From an uncultured bacterium (GTDB taxonomy: Bacteria; Bacillota_I; Bacilli_A; RFN20; CAG-826), in NCBI GenBank assembly GCA_949292105.1, contig CASEYK010000010.1:1-47707 (forward strand): a stretch of DNA of 47,707 nucleotides, read 5' to 3'. Made by a program: the position numbers and the translations under genes. Each line of letters begins with the position of its first letter. Position 1 is the stretch's first letter. The notes beneath the pieces were generated by a model. That model made no database searches. It saw only the letters and a list, made by a program, of their open reading frames with translations, and was not told the DNA's origin. Positions 33,725-42,563 of this stretch are shown piece by piece.

Positions 33725-33773
33725 ATCCCCATAAATTTTGCCTAATGTTAGGCAAAATAACAGGGGATTTTTT
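33725..33773 (+). terminator. Two-tier terminator after tRNA-Pro
   Basis: An outer stem ATCCCC (33725-33730) with GGGGAT (33763-33768) encloses a second perfect 9-bp stem TTTTGCCTA/TAGGCAAAA with an ATGT loop, followed by T. This is longer than most terminators in the window. Confidence 0.8.
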
Positions 33774-33853
33774 ATTAATAGTTTTAGTTTATCGATTAAA
33801 TAGAGCGAGAATGTTTAATATTTTATGTCAAATGAATTTTAATAGATGAGATG

Positions 33854-35038
33854 TTATCGTCTAAACATAATACTCTCATTATTGAACATTTTGACAATAA
33901 GAAAGACGAATAAAATAGTGTATATGATGTTACTGAGTATTGTCATTGATAGGAAAAGAAAATCGACAGTGCCTTTTAAAATCATGCTTATTGCTGAACA
34001 AATATTCAAAACAGGAATAAAACTATACCAAATACCAGTAGTTGGGCTGATGGCTGGTATAAGGGCCAAAACAACGAATATTCCAGTAAATGGTCCGAGA
34101 TAGGATAAAGCTTCTTTAACAGTTTTTGCAAAAGCTGAGACAACGCTAGCTAGTGCGACAAAAAAGACAACAGCGGTTAAAATCATCAAAAATAATAAGA
34201 AATAACTCGAAATCGAAATACTAATATCGCCTATCATAGAGGGTAAAGACGCGACAACGCCTGCTCCAGATACGGTTCCAGCTACAATTGAAACAATTGA
34301 AAGAGCTGCAATTTTGCCGAGCGCTAATTCACTTCTCTTAATCGGACTGATAAGAATTGAAGCAAGGGTGCCGCGCTCCTTTTCTCCCGCGATTGATTCA
34401 GTACAAGACGATAGTGTTGCGCTATAAAGAAGCGAAATAGTTATCATCGGCAAAATAAATGAGATGATTTGATTCATTGTGTAGGAAGAGTTTCCAAGCC
34501 CAGGATTTGGGTTGGTGATATTGATAGTAAAACTTTGATATGCTGTTTGGATAATTGAAACTGCAACTGTATATAGACTTTCGGATTCTCCGACTTCCTT
34601 GTTATACCAAATATTAGCGTTAGGCATAATAGTGGAACTAGGGTTTTCAATATAATTTTCAAAATCGTCGCTGAATTGAACGAGCAAGTCGATATCCTTA
34701 TCGAGCAGCTTAGTTTTATATTCTTCTATTTCATCGGCTCCAATATACTCGAATTGAGCCGGCGGATAATTTTCAAACTCGAGGTATGCCGTTAAATAAA
34801 TTTCAAATTTGGATTTTGGATTAGAAATGATATCATCACGATAATTATTAGTCATAACAACACGATATTCGTAGTCGGTGGAAGTACCGCTGAAGTCAAT
34901 ATTGTTCATGATGTTACCCATCAGTGTATAAAGACAAAAGATTAAAATGCCAGGTAAAAAGATAGCCCCTAACATACGCGGATTGGTAAAAAATTTCTTC
35001 AATTCTTTTTTAATAATCGCCCAAATTCTTTTCATCAT
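33854..35038 (-). CDS. ABC-2 type exporter permease (NatB-like)
   Basis: A 394-residue membrane subunit that would pair with the ATPase upstream. One helix near residues 21-43 is followed by a large outward domain (about 45-190), then five or six helices. The GEKERGTLASILISP motif (218-232) between helices is typical of NatB/ABC-2 permeases. In B. subtilis NatAB exports sodium, but relatives move antibiotics, lipids or peptides, so the cargo is open. The ATG overlaps the ATPase stop (4 nt). The 142 nt between this gene and the tRNA hold only the tRNA terminator. Confidence 0.85.
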   Translation of the reverse strand: MMKRIWAIIKKELKKFFTNPRMLGAIFLPGILIFCLYTLMGNIMNNIDFSGTSTDYEYRVVMTNNYRDDIISNPKSKFEIYLTAYLEFENYPPAQFEYIGADEIEEYKTKLLDKDIDLLVQFSDDFENYIENPSSTIMPNANIWYNKEVGESESLYTVAVSIIQTAYQSFTINITNPNPGLGNSSYTMNQIISFILPMITISLLYSATLSSCTESIAGEKERGTLASILISPIKRSELALGKIAALSIVSIVAGTVSGAGVVASLPSMIGDISISISSYFLLFLMILTAVVFFVALASVVSAFAKTVKEALSYLGPFTGIFVVLALIPAISPTTGIWYSFIPVLNICSAISMILKGTVDFLFLSMTILSNIIYTILFVFLIVKMFNNESIMFRR

Positions 35039-35826
35039 TCATTTCCTCCTTTGATAGAGTAATAAAGATTAAAAAACACTTCTTCAAGCGATTGGGTGGC
35101 ACACATATTTGCTTTTTCACCCTCATCAACTAGTTTTCCATCAATGATAATACCGATTCTGTCACATAGTTTTTCAACGAGAGAAAAAATATGTGTCGAA
35201 ATAATTAATGTTTTTCCCTCACTTTTAAGTTGAAGTAGATAATCTTCAACAATTTTTGATGTGATAATATCTAAGCCATTAGTTGGCTCATCAAAAATAA
35301 TTAAATCGGGATCGTGAACTAAAGAAATGGCAAGTGAGACTTTTTGTTTCATGCCTGTCGATAGTTCAGATATCTTTGTATGTGCAAATTCTGAAATTCC
35401 AAATTGTGAAAAGAGAAGTTGCTTTCTTTTTGCGATTTGTTGTTTGTCCATTGAATATAGTGAAGCAAAAAAATCAAAAGTATAATCGGGTGTAAAAAAA
35501 TCATCTAATTTTAATTCACTAGTTAAAAATCCTAATTTGCTTCGGATAAATTCATTATCCTTTTTGTAATCTTTATCCAAAAAAGTTATCGTGCCACTCG
35601 TTGGAGAGATTAGTGTTGCGAGCATGCGGAGAGTGGTTGTTTTGCCGGCTCCATTTGGACCGAGCAAGCCATAAATTTCGCCTTTATAGAGTTGAAACGA
35701 TAAATCATTGACCGCAACTAAAACAGGCTCACTTGTTTTTCTCTCTTTCATTTGTTTTTTGTTCAATGAAAATTTTTTGTAGAGGTTTTTTACAACTAGA
35801 ACTGGCTCTTGTTTATTGACTGTCAC
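35035..35826 (-). CDS. ABC transporter ATP-binding protein (NatA-like)
   Basis: ATPase of the exporter, 263 residues. Walker A is GLLGPNGAGKTTTLRM (54-69), then the Q-loop region, signature LSTGMKQKVSLAISLVHDPD, Walker B LIIFDEPTNGLD and switch histidine in IISTHIF. A basic insertion after strand 1 (LNKKQMKERKTSEPVL) is slightly unusual. The GTG start at 35826 follows GGAG at 7 nt and lies inside the end of the thioesterase gene (14-nt overlap), which ties all three genes into one transcript. Confidence 0.93.
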   Translation of the reverse strand: MTVNKQEPVLVVKNLYKKFSLNKKQMKERKTSEPVLVAVNDLSFQLYKGEIYGLLGPNGAGKTTTLRMLATLISPTSGTITFLDKDYKKDNEFIRSKLGFLTSELKLDDFFTPDYTFDFFASLYSMDKQQIAKRKQLLFSQFGISEFAHTKISELSTGMKQKVSLAISLVHDPDLIIFDEPTNGLDIITSKIVEDYLLQLKSEGKTLIISTHIFSLVEKLCDRIGIIIDGKLVDEGEKANMCATQSLEEVFFNLYYSIKGGNE

Positions 35827-36568
35827 TTTTTTTCTCCAATGTTAATAATATTTTTGTAGTAGCGATATTTTCATGAAAAAATATGGCTTTTACGCAGTTT
35901 TCACATATTTTATATTTAATTTTAATAGTTGAGCCAAAATTGATTTCATGTAAATAGTTAGCCTGAAATGAGATGATTTGGTAATTTTGATCCAATTGAA
36001 TAGCGTTGCTTAATTCCTCTAGGTATTTAGTGTTGTTCATGTGCTTATTGTGGTCAAGGTGTGAAAAAGTTACTAAGAAGGAATATTCTTTGTCCAATTC
36101 GGTTTCATCGATGGGCAAGGCTAAGAGCGGTTCTTCAATAGCGACCTCTTCTGGATATTCAATGTCGTTTGAATAAAAATCTGAGAGAGACATTATTTTT
36201 CTTGTTTTGACATTGATTACTGCCCATTTGAATTTGGCTTTGATAATTAACTTACCAAGCCCATCATAAATATAGTAATTGCGGAAGCAGTGGAATTTAT
36301 CGTATTGATTTGGCCAAGTACAAACTTCAAGATCTAAATTAGTATCGCTTGGCATAGCGACGACATCATATCTCGTGCGTGTCAAAACCCAAAGAGCATC
36401 TTTTTCGAGCATTTTTTCAAAACTCAAAGATGAATGGCCGACATCTTTAATAGAAATATCTTGCAATATATCCAAAATAGCTGTCGGTGTGATGCGGTCA
36501 TATGCGTCAAACATATTGAGCGTTAATGGATAATGTTTCTTGAAAGATACATACTTCATCATAAGCAT
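35813..36568 (-). CDS. Acyl-ACP thioesterase (FatA/FatB-like)
   Basis: Hydrolyses acyl-ACP to free fatty acid. The 251 residues form two hot-dog repeats: the first has PTAILDILQDISIKDVG and ALWVLTRTRYDV, the second LVTFSHLDHNKHMNNTKY, whose DxNxH (Asp172, Asn174, His176) is the catalytic pattern in this family. GAGGT lies 10 nt upstream of the ATG; two in-frame ATGs follow within 9 nt, so the N-terminus may be 2-3 residues shorter. It is the first gene of an operon with a two-part ABC exporter, an unexpected pairing. The chain-length preference cannot be inferred. Confidence 0.85.
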   Translation of the reverse strand: MLMMKYVSFKKHYPLTLNMFDAYDRITPTAILDILQDISIKDVGHSSLSFEKMLEKDALWVLTRTRYDVVAMPSDTNLDLEVCTWPNQYDKFHCFRNYYIYDGLGKLIIKAKFKWAVINVKTRKIMSLSDFYSNDIEYPEEVAIEEPLLALPIDETELDKEYSFLVTFSHLDHNKHMNNTKYLEELSNAIQLDQNYQIISFQANYLHEINFGSTIKIKYKICENCVKAIFFHENIATTKILLTLEKKSDSQ

Positions 36569-36614
36569 TATTATATCGACCTCTTCAATTTTAATTCAAT
36601 ATAATTGAACAAAA

Positions 36615-36643
36615 TTGTTTTTGTTTGCTTAATATGTTATAAC
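36615..36643 (+). promoter_or_regulatory. Promoter of pyk
   Basis: TTGTTT (36615-36620), 17 nt, and TATAAC (36638-36643) precede the pyk ATG at 36677, with GAGGGA between. The same 108-nt region must contain the promoter of the divergent thioesterase operon; no clear match was found for it. Confidence 0.6.
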
Positions 36644-36676
36644 TAGAACGATGATAATAATTCGAGGGAACTTTTT

Positions 36677-38092
36677 ATGAGAAAAACTAAAATTATTTGC
36701 ACCATAGGTCCAGCTTGTGAAAGCGAAGAAATTCTCACCAAGATGTGCTTAGCGGGCATGAATGTTGCGCGTTTAAACTTTTCACACGGGACACATGAGC
36801 AACACTTACAAAAAATTGAAACAATTAAAAAAGTTCGTGAAAAATTAAATTTGCCTATCGCGATTATGCTGGACACCAAAGGGCCAGAATATCGTATTAA
36901 AAATTTTAAAAATGGTTCGATTGTTCTCAAAGAAAATGACATTTTTATTTTTACAACCGACGAAGTAGAAGGAGACGAAACTAGAGTTAGTGTCAATTAT
37001 AAATATTTGCCAAATGATTTAGAGGTTGGTGACCGCATTACCGTCAACAACGGATTAGTCATTTTTGATGTTACAAAAATTGAAGGACATAATGTCATTT
37101 GTAAGGTTATTGTTGGTGGCGAACTTTCTAACCAAAAGAGCATGAATTTTCCAAATAAATTAATTAACAATGTCTACTTGAGCGATGCTGATAAGGATGA
37201 TTTACTTTTCGGCATTAAGCATGGGGTAGACTTTGTTGCCGCTTCTTTTGTTTCAAGAAAACAAGATTTAGATGATTTGCGAAAATTCTTAAATGATCAT
37301 GGTGGAGCCGATATTGATGTTATCGCTAAAATTGAAAATCGAAGCGGAGTAAATAACATTGATGAAATATGTCAAGTCGCTGATGGCGTCATGGTCGCTA
37401 GAGGAGATTTAGGAGTAGAAATTCCTTTTGTTGAAGTTCCTGCTGTTCAAAAATTGCTCATTAGAAAATGTCGAATGCTAGGCAAGAGAGTTATAACGGC
37501 AACCGAAATGCTCGAATCAATGATTCGCAATCCTCGCCCGACAAGAGCAGAAATTAACGATGTTGCTAACGCAGTGTATGATGGCAGCAGTGCTATTATG
37601 CTTTCAGGCGAAACGGCTTCAGGTAAGTATCCTGTAGAAACTGTTAAAGCCATGTCCGAAATTGCTGAATTTACAGAGCAAAATATCGACTATAATCGTT
37701 GGTTTAATACAACCGAATTTAAAATCACGAGCGTGACCGATGCTTTGTCGCACGCTACATGTGCAATGGCGATTGATGTTGATGCGAAATGTATTGTTGT
37801 CAGTACTCTTTCTGGGCGAACAGCTAGAATGGTTTCACGCTTTAGACCGCCAATCGATATTGTTGGAATGACTCTCGATGACAAAGTATTAAGAAAACTA
37901 AATTTGAGTTGGGGCGTAACACCTCTTAAGACAGAAAAAATGAATACGACAGATGAAATGTATCATCGTGCGCTCGATCAAGCTGCCCAATTTCTCCATT
38001 TAAATAAAGATGATAATGTCGTTTTAACTGGTGGAGAAGTCGATGGCAAAATTGGCAATACAAACACTATCAAAGTAATGAAAGTCTCATAA
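36677..38092 (+). CDS. pyk: Pyruvate kinase
   Basis: Final ATP-forming step of glycolysis. The 471-residue protein has the TIM barrel with KIICTIGPAC, MNVARLNFSHG, MLDTKGPEYR, metal ligands in KIENRSG and MVARGDLGVEI, NPRPTRAEINDVANAVYDG and LSGETASGKYP, plus the C-terminal regulatory domain. The usual ENxEG reads ENRSG (Glu to Ser), while the metal-binding Glu and Asp are kept. There is no extra PEP-utiliser domain. Only a weak CATTA/TAATG hairpin with T run (38131-38152) follows. Confidence 0.97.
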   Translation: MRKTKIICTIGPACESEEILTKMCLAGMNVARLNFSHGTHEQHLQKIETIKKVREKLNLPIAIMLDTKGPEYRIKNFKNGSIVLKENDIFIFTTDEVEGDETRVSVNYKYLPNDLEVGDRITVNNGLVIFDVTKIEGHNVICKVIVGGELSNQKSMNFPNKLINNVYLSDADKDDLLFGIKHGVDFVAASFVSRKQDLDDLRKFLNDHGGADIDVIAKIENRSGVNNIDEICQVADGVMVARGDLGVEIPFVEVPAVQKLLIRKCRMLGKRVITATEMLESMIRNPRPTRAEINDVANAVYDGSSAIMLSGETASGKYPVETVKAMSEIAEFTEQNIDYNRWFNTTEFKITSVTDALSHATCAMAIDVDAKCIVVSTLSGRTARMVSRFRPPIDIVGMTLDDKVLRKLNLSWGVTPLKTEKMNTTDEMYHRALDQAAQFLHLNKDDNVVLTGGEVDGKIGNTNTIKVMKVS

Positions 38093-38173
38093 ATAAATTC
38101 ATTAATTTAATACGTTTTTGCCGCGAAATGCATTAATTTTAATGACTTTTTTGATGTGCTCGCTAAAAAAGTT

Positions 38174-38202
38174 TTGACATGCACGCACATATGTCATAAA
38201 TT
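38174..38202 (+). promoter_or_regulatory. Promoter of the large lipoprotein gene
   Basis: A consensus TTGACA (38174-38179) and TAAATT (38197-38202) with 17 nt between. Transcription near 38209 would leave an about 87-nt leader. Confidence 0.5.
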
Positions 38203-38218
38203 GTTCACATAATATTTT

Positions 38219-38265
38219 TTGGTGGTCTAGCGATGTGATTCGTCAGCAGCTCTCGCTAAAACCAA
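38219..38265 (+). promoter_or_regulatory. Hairpin in the 5' UTR of the large lipoprotein gene
   Basis: TTGGT (38219-38223) pairs with ACCAA (38261-38265), and after a small internal loop TAGCGA (38228-38233) pairs with TCGCTA (38253-38258), leaving a 19-nt apical loop. It ends 18 nt before the AAGGAGGG of the gene. The 203-nt gap between pyk and this gene otherwise holds only the promoter and short repeats. Confidence 0.45.
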
Positions 38266-38295
38266 ATATATTAAAAGTTTTTAAGGAGGGATTTT

Positions 38296-39990
38296 ATGAA
38301 ATTTAAAAACTTAAGCGCCTTAACGCTTTTAGCTGTTGCAGGTTTAGCTGGTTGCGGTGGATCTAAAACACTATCTGATGCTGATGTTCTAGCTAAGTTG
38401 CAAGGCGAAATTACTTTGAGTGGTGTTTTAACAACTACCCAAGCTTTGGCTGATGCCGATACTGGTGAAGCAACTGGCGAAACTGAAGTTTATGTATCTG
38501 ATTTAGTTACTTATTGGTCTGCTGAAGAAGTGTATCTCAATGAAATCGATCAGAGCGATGACTATGTTTGGGCAGACTATCACTATTGGGCGAGTGCTGA
38601 AGGTAAAGTTGTTGGCTATGAACTTGGCATCGACAATACTGTTGAAACCATCAACTATGTTGATAGTTCTAATACACCTGCCGTTTATGCTGATAGCTTC
38701 CCATCACCATTTTCAGTGGTCAATCTCGAAGATATTACTCGCGATGAAACCGACAACACTAAAATCACAGTGACGCTTGCTGACGAAAGTGATCAATCCA
38801 CTTTGGTAAGCTCATTGATAGGATATTCATCCCCTATTGCATCATTATCTTTGACAGTTACTTCGAAAGGTGTTACTGCTCTCTCATTTGATTCTGGAGT
38901 GTTTCTCGCTTCTGATTCTTGGGGAGATACTTATTTAGTTCAATACACATTCGAAGCTGTCGGTGTTGAAAAAGATAGTGTCGTTCCAGCGACTCCTACT
39001 CCAATTGAAACACGAGCGGAACACGCTGCTTTACAAGCCGCTATCGATTCATTAAATGAACAAAATTATTCTCTCAGTTATGAAGAAACACTTGATGGCA
39101 GTGTTGTTAGTTCATTCACAGCTATTATGACATCTGATGCTTTCTTTATGACAAACGAATACGGCACAAGTGGAACGATTGTTGCACCAGAGGGTGGCGT
39201 TGTTGGAGTCAATGTGGTTGAAGAAGATGGAAATGTTGAATTGCAAGCCATTTCGAGTCCAAATACTTCAGTTTCAATTGATGATTATCGCCCTGATTTC
39301 ACCTACGCTGCTGAAATCTTCGATTTAGTTGAAGGAAGTAATAATTCATATGTTTTAAGAGACGATTTGAGTGATACTATTGCTGAATATGGTTATTATT
39401 CTCCAGACGCAATCTTTGGTGGTTCTACCTCTTACCATGATTTAGGTTCCTTAACTGTCACATTGAATGAAGATGGTTCTATGGAGTTTGCATGTACAAC
39501 TCAAACAATCGATTGGGAAACATTTGAATATGTTACTTCAAACATTTCAGTTGTTATAAGTAACATCGGTACTACAGTTTTGCCATATAACATTGAAGAA
39601 CAATATGTTGCCTTCACTGCACCAACATCTTGGGAAGAATTTGCCCCAGAATTAGCTGCTACATTTACAACTTTGTATGGCTCAAGCGAGGCAGTTCCAT
39701 TTTTCTGGCCAACTGTAGGTTGGGATTACTATTCTGCTGATGTTGACTATTATGTAATGGTGTCAGCTACAGAAACTTCATTGGAAAATGCTCAAGCTGT
39801 TGTCGATGCTTACATTGAAGTATTAGAAGCAGCTGGTTTCACATATGCTGGTATTAATGATTATGATGAGGAAATATATGCCGATAGCGAAGAAAATGTC
39901 GTTATTGGTTTAAATGCATATGAATCATACTTCGGCGATGGTTTCAATGTTGATGTATATTTCTATGATGCTTCTGAAATTCCTGCATAA
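38296..39990 (+). CDS. Large acidic lipoprotein of unknown function
   Basis: A 564-residue protein with a lipoprotein signal: short basic start MKFKN, hydrophobic core and lipobox LAGC with Cys20, so it should be anchored on the outer face of the membrane. The mature part is very acidic with few lysines or arginines and many tyrosines. By eye it has two similar beta-rich halves (about 30-225 and 245-425), each containing a strand pattern like ITVTLADE or LTVTLNEDG, followed by a distinct C-terminal domain (about 440-564, AFTAPTSWEEF to the end). I do not recognise a family. AAGGAGGG precedes the ATG and a strong terminator follows, so it is monocistronic, and its promoter suggests high expression. 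Confidence 0.75.
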   Translation: MKFKNLSALTLLAVAGLAGCGGSKTLSDADVLAKLQGEITLSGVLTTTQALADADTGEATGETEVYVSDLVTYWSAEEVYLNEIDQSDDYVWADYHYWASAEGKVVGYELGIDNTVETINYVDSSNTPAVYADSFPSPFSVVNLEDITRDETDNTKITVTLADESDQSTLVSSLIGYSSPIASLSLTVTSKGVTALSFDSGVFLASDSWGDTYLVQYTFEAVGVEKDSVVPATPTPIETRAEHAALQAAIDSLNEQNYSLSYEETLDGSVVSSFTAIMTSDAFFMTNEYGTSGTIVAPEGGVVGVNVVEEDGNVELQAISSPNTSVSIDDYRPDFTYAAEIFDLVEGSNNSYVLRDDLSDTIAEYGYYSPDAIFGGSTSYHDLGSLTVTLNEDGSMEFACTTQTIDWETFEYVTSNISVVISNIGTTVLPYNIEEQYVAFTAPTSWEEFAPELAATFTTLYGSSEAVPFFWPTVGWDYYSADVDYYVMVSATETSLENAQAVVDAYIEVLEAAGFTYAGINDYDEEIYADSEENVVIGLNAYESYFGDGFNVDVYFYDASEIPA

Positions 39991-40014
39991 GTAGATTCTT
40001 ATCAAATAGACTTT

Positions 40015-40046
40015 AAACTAGGTGCTTCGCGGCACCTAGTTTTTTG
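40015..40046 (+). terminator. Terminator of the large lipoprotein gene
   Basis: AAACTAGGTGC (40015-40025) pairs with GCACCTAGTTT (40032-40042) around TTCGCG and ends in T, the strongest hairpin in the window. Confidence 0.92.
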
Positions 40047-40102
40047 TTGAGCAAAATCAATGTAAGTGTATTAAAATATTCTTTATAGAAAAGGGAAAAA
40101 AT

Positions 40103-41332
40103 ATGAAAAAAAGTTATCTTAAAAATTATGCTAAATTAATCGTTCGACAAGGCATCAATATTCAAAAAGGGCAAAATGTTGTCATTGTTGCTGATTTAGA
40201 TCAGCCAGAATTTATTAGTTATTTAGTTGAAGAATGCTACAAATGCCACGCTCGCTCAGTCGAGGTAAAATGGAATTATCAACCATTGACTAAACTTCAT
40301 TACCGCTATAAAAGTATTGAAGCTTTAACAGAAGTTCCAAAATATGTACTCGAAAGAGAGGAATATTATGTTAAAACTAATCCAGCGATGATTTATATTC
40401 TCAGCGCTGATCCTGACGGTTTACAAGGCATTAATCATAAAAAATTAGCGGAAGTGAATCAAAAATTATATCCAATAATGAAACCTTATCGCGATGCTCG
40501 TGAAAATAAATATCAGTGGTGCATCGCGGGCGTTCCTTCTTATGGTTGGGCAAAAAAAGTTTTTCCACATTTAACAAAAAAGAAAGCTTATGAATCTCTG
40601 TGGGAAGCTATTTTAAAAACTTCGAGAGCATTGAATGATAATCCGATGAAAGCATGGGAAGAGCACAATCGAAATCTTAAACAAAAAATGGATTATCTTA
40701 ACTCGCTGCAACTTGTTTCTCTTCACTATCAAAATAGTTTAGGAACGGATTTTACAGTTGGCTTACTCGATGGCGTGAAATGGGAAGCCGGCAGCGAAAT
40801 TGCTCTTGGAACTAATATTGTTTATAATCCAAACATTCCTTCTGAAGAATGTTTTACATCGCCAAATAAAAATGAGATGAATGGTGTCGTTTATTCATCT
40901 AAGCCGTTATCCTACCAAAATCAGTTGATTGAAGATTTTTATCTCGTTTTTAAAGATGGAAAAGTAGTGGAAGTTCACGCTAAAAAGAACGAAGAACTGC
41001 TCAAACAAATGATTAGTATGGATGAAGGTGCTTCTCGACTTGGTGAAGTTGCTCTTGTTCCATTTGATTCACCAATTAACCAAAGCGGTATTTTGTTTTA
41101 TAACACCTTGTATGATGAGAATGCTTCGTGCCACTTAGCACTTGGTGTTGGATTTACAAATTTGGTTGACAATTATGAAAACTATAAGTTAGAAGAACTA
41201 TATGACAAAGGTATTAATAATTCAATGATACATGTCGATTTTATGATTGGCACAAAAGATCTATCGATTGTTGGAAAAACAAAAAATGGCAAGGAAATTA
41301 CTATTTTTAAAGATGGAAATTGGGCTTTTTGA
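40103..41332 (+). CDS. M29-family aminopeptidase (AmpS/thermophilic aminopeptidase type)
   Basis: Cytoplasmic metallo-aminopeptidase that trims N-terminal residues from peptides. The 409 residues match the M29 layout: an N-terminal alpha/beta domain and a catalytic domain with [17 protein letters not shown] (Glu ligand), [24 protein letters not shown] (His ligand) and [12 protein letters not shown] (His/Asp). AAAGGGA precedes the ATG; a TAAAAT box (40072-40077) with a poor TTGAGC -35 may be its promoter. The stop overlaps the glyA start. Confidence 0.92.
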   Translation: MKKSYLKNYAKLIVRQGINIQKGQNVVIVADLDQPEFISYLVEECYKCHARSVEVKWNYQPLTKLHYRYKSIEALTEVPKYVLEREEYYVKTNPAMIYILSADPDGLQGINHKKLAEVNQKLYPIMKPYRDARENKYQWCIAGVPSYGWAKKVFPHLTKKKAYESLWEAILKTSRALNDNPMKAWEEHNRNLKQKMDYLNSLQLVSLHYQNSLGTDFTVGLLDGVKWEAGSEIALGTNIVYNPNIPSEECFTSPNKNEMNGVVYSSKPLSYQNQLIEDFYLVFKDGKVVEVHAKKNEELLKQMISMDEGASRLGEVALVPFDSPINQSGILFYNTLYDENASCHLALGVGFTNLVDNYENYKLEELYDKGINNSMIHVDFMIGTKDLSIVGKTKNGKEITIFKDGNWAF

Positions 41333-42561
41333 TGAAAATGTTTGATCGTGAAATTTTTAATTTAATTGATGAAGAGTTTGCTCGTCAAGATGAGAATATC
41401 GAATTGATAGCTAGCGAAAATTTTGCTTCGCTAGAAGTGCGAAAAGCCCAAGGTTCTATTTTGACAAATAAATATGCAGAAGGTTATCCAAGTAAGCGTT
41501 ATTATGGTGGATGCCGATATGTGGATAAAATTGAAAATATTGCCAAAGAGCGCGTACAGAAATTATTCTCGGTTCGCTTTTCTAATGTTCAACCACATTC
41601 AGGTAGTCAAGCCAATCAAGCTGTTTATCGCGCTTTATTAAAATCGGGTGATAAAATTCTTGGTATGAGTTTATCGGCCGGTGGTCATTTAACCCACGGT
41701 TACCCTTTATCTTTTTCTGGCCAAGATTATGAAGCATACTCATATGGTTTAAATGAAACGACGGAATTAATCGATTATGATGAGTTGGAAAAACTCGCTT
41801 TAGAGATTAAACCAAAGATGATTGTGGCTGGAGCATCTTCATATCCGCGCATTATCGACTGCCAGCGCATCCGAGAAATCGCCGATAAAGTCGGTGCATA
41901 TTTCTTTTTTGATATGGCGCACATCGCTGGTCTTGTCGCTAGTGGACTCCATCCTAATCCTTGCTTATACGCTGATGTTGTCTCTTCAACGACACACAAG
42001 ACATTAAGAGGGCCTCGCGGCGGGATTATTTTAACTAATAACGAAGACATTGCTAAAAAAATTGATAAAGCTGTTTTTCCCACCTCCCAGGGCGGTCCGT
42101 TAATGCATGTTATCGCCGCTAAAGCGGTATGCTTTTACGAGGCGATGAGCGATGATTTTATCAAATATCAAAAGCGAGTTGTAGCTAATGCTCGCACTCT
42201 TGCTGATAGTCTTGCGTCACTCGGGTATCGGATTATTACTGGCGGTACCGACAACCACATCGTTTTAGTTGATGTTTACAATTCAGTTGGTATCAGCGGT
42301 ATCGAAGCACAGAATATGCTTGAAGAAGTAAATATCACTTGCAATAAAAACGCCATTATGAATGATACATTGCCTCCTTTTAAATCATCCGGTATCCGTC
42401 TAGGCACACCAGCGATGACAACGCGCGGATTTCAAGAAGATGATTTTGTTCTCGTTGCTCGTTTAATCGACGACAGACTCCGCAAAAAGCGAACAATTGG
42501 CGAAATTAAAAAAGATGTTGCTATTTTGACGAAAAAATATCCTCTCAAAGGTGGTAAATAA
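41332..42561 (+). CDS. glyA: Serine hydroxymethyltransferase
   Basis: PLP enzyme converting serine and tetrahydrofolate to glycine and methylene-THF, a key one-carbon source. The 409 residues include [52 protein letters not shown] and the PLP lysine in [13 protein letters not shown] (Lys223). ATG 41332 overlaps the aminopeptidase stop; an in-frame ATG two codons later is an alternative. No glycine riboswitch precedes the operon. Confidence 0.96.
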   Translation: MKMFDREIFNLIDEEFARQDENIELIASENFASLEVRKAQGSILTNKYAEGYPSKRYYGGCRYVDKIENIAKERVQKLFSVRFSNVQPHSGSQANQAVYRALLKSGDKILGMSLSAGGHLTHGYPLSFSGQDYEAYSYGLNETTELIDYDELEKLALEIKPKMIVAGASSYPRIIDCQRIREIADKVGAYFFFDMAHIAGLVASGLHPNPCLYADVVSSTTHKTLRGPRGGIILTNNEDIAKKIDKAVFPTSQGGPLMHVIAAKAVCFYEAMSDDFIKYQKRVVANARTLADSLASLGYRIITGGTDNHIVLVDVYNSVGISGIEAQNMLEEVNITCNKNAIMNDTLPPFKSSGIRLGTPAMTTRGFQEDDFVLVARLIDDRLRKKRTIGEIKKDVAILTKKYPLKGGK

Positions 42562-42563
42562 AA

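Noticed and set aside
33712-33853. Small RNA or gene between tRNA-Pro and the ABC permease
   Set aside because: Apart from the tRNA terminator the region is plain AT-rich sequence without a promoter-terminator pair or an open frame with a ribosome binding site.
40047-40102. Glycine riboswitch before the glyA operon
   Set aside because: The 56-nt gap after the preceding terminator is too short and lacks the tandem aptamer motifs.
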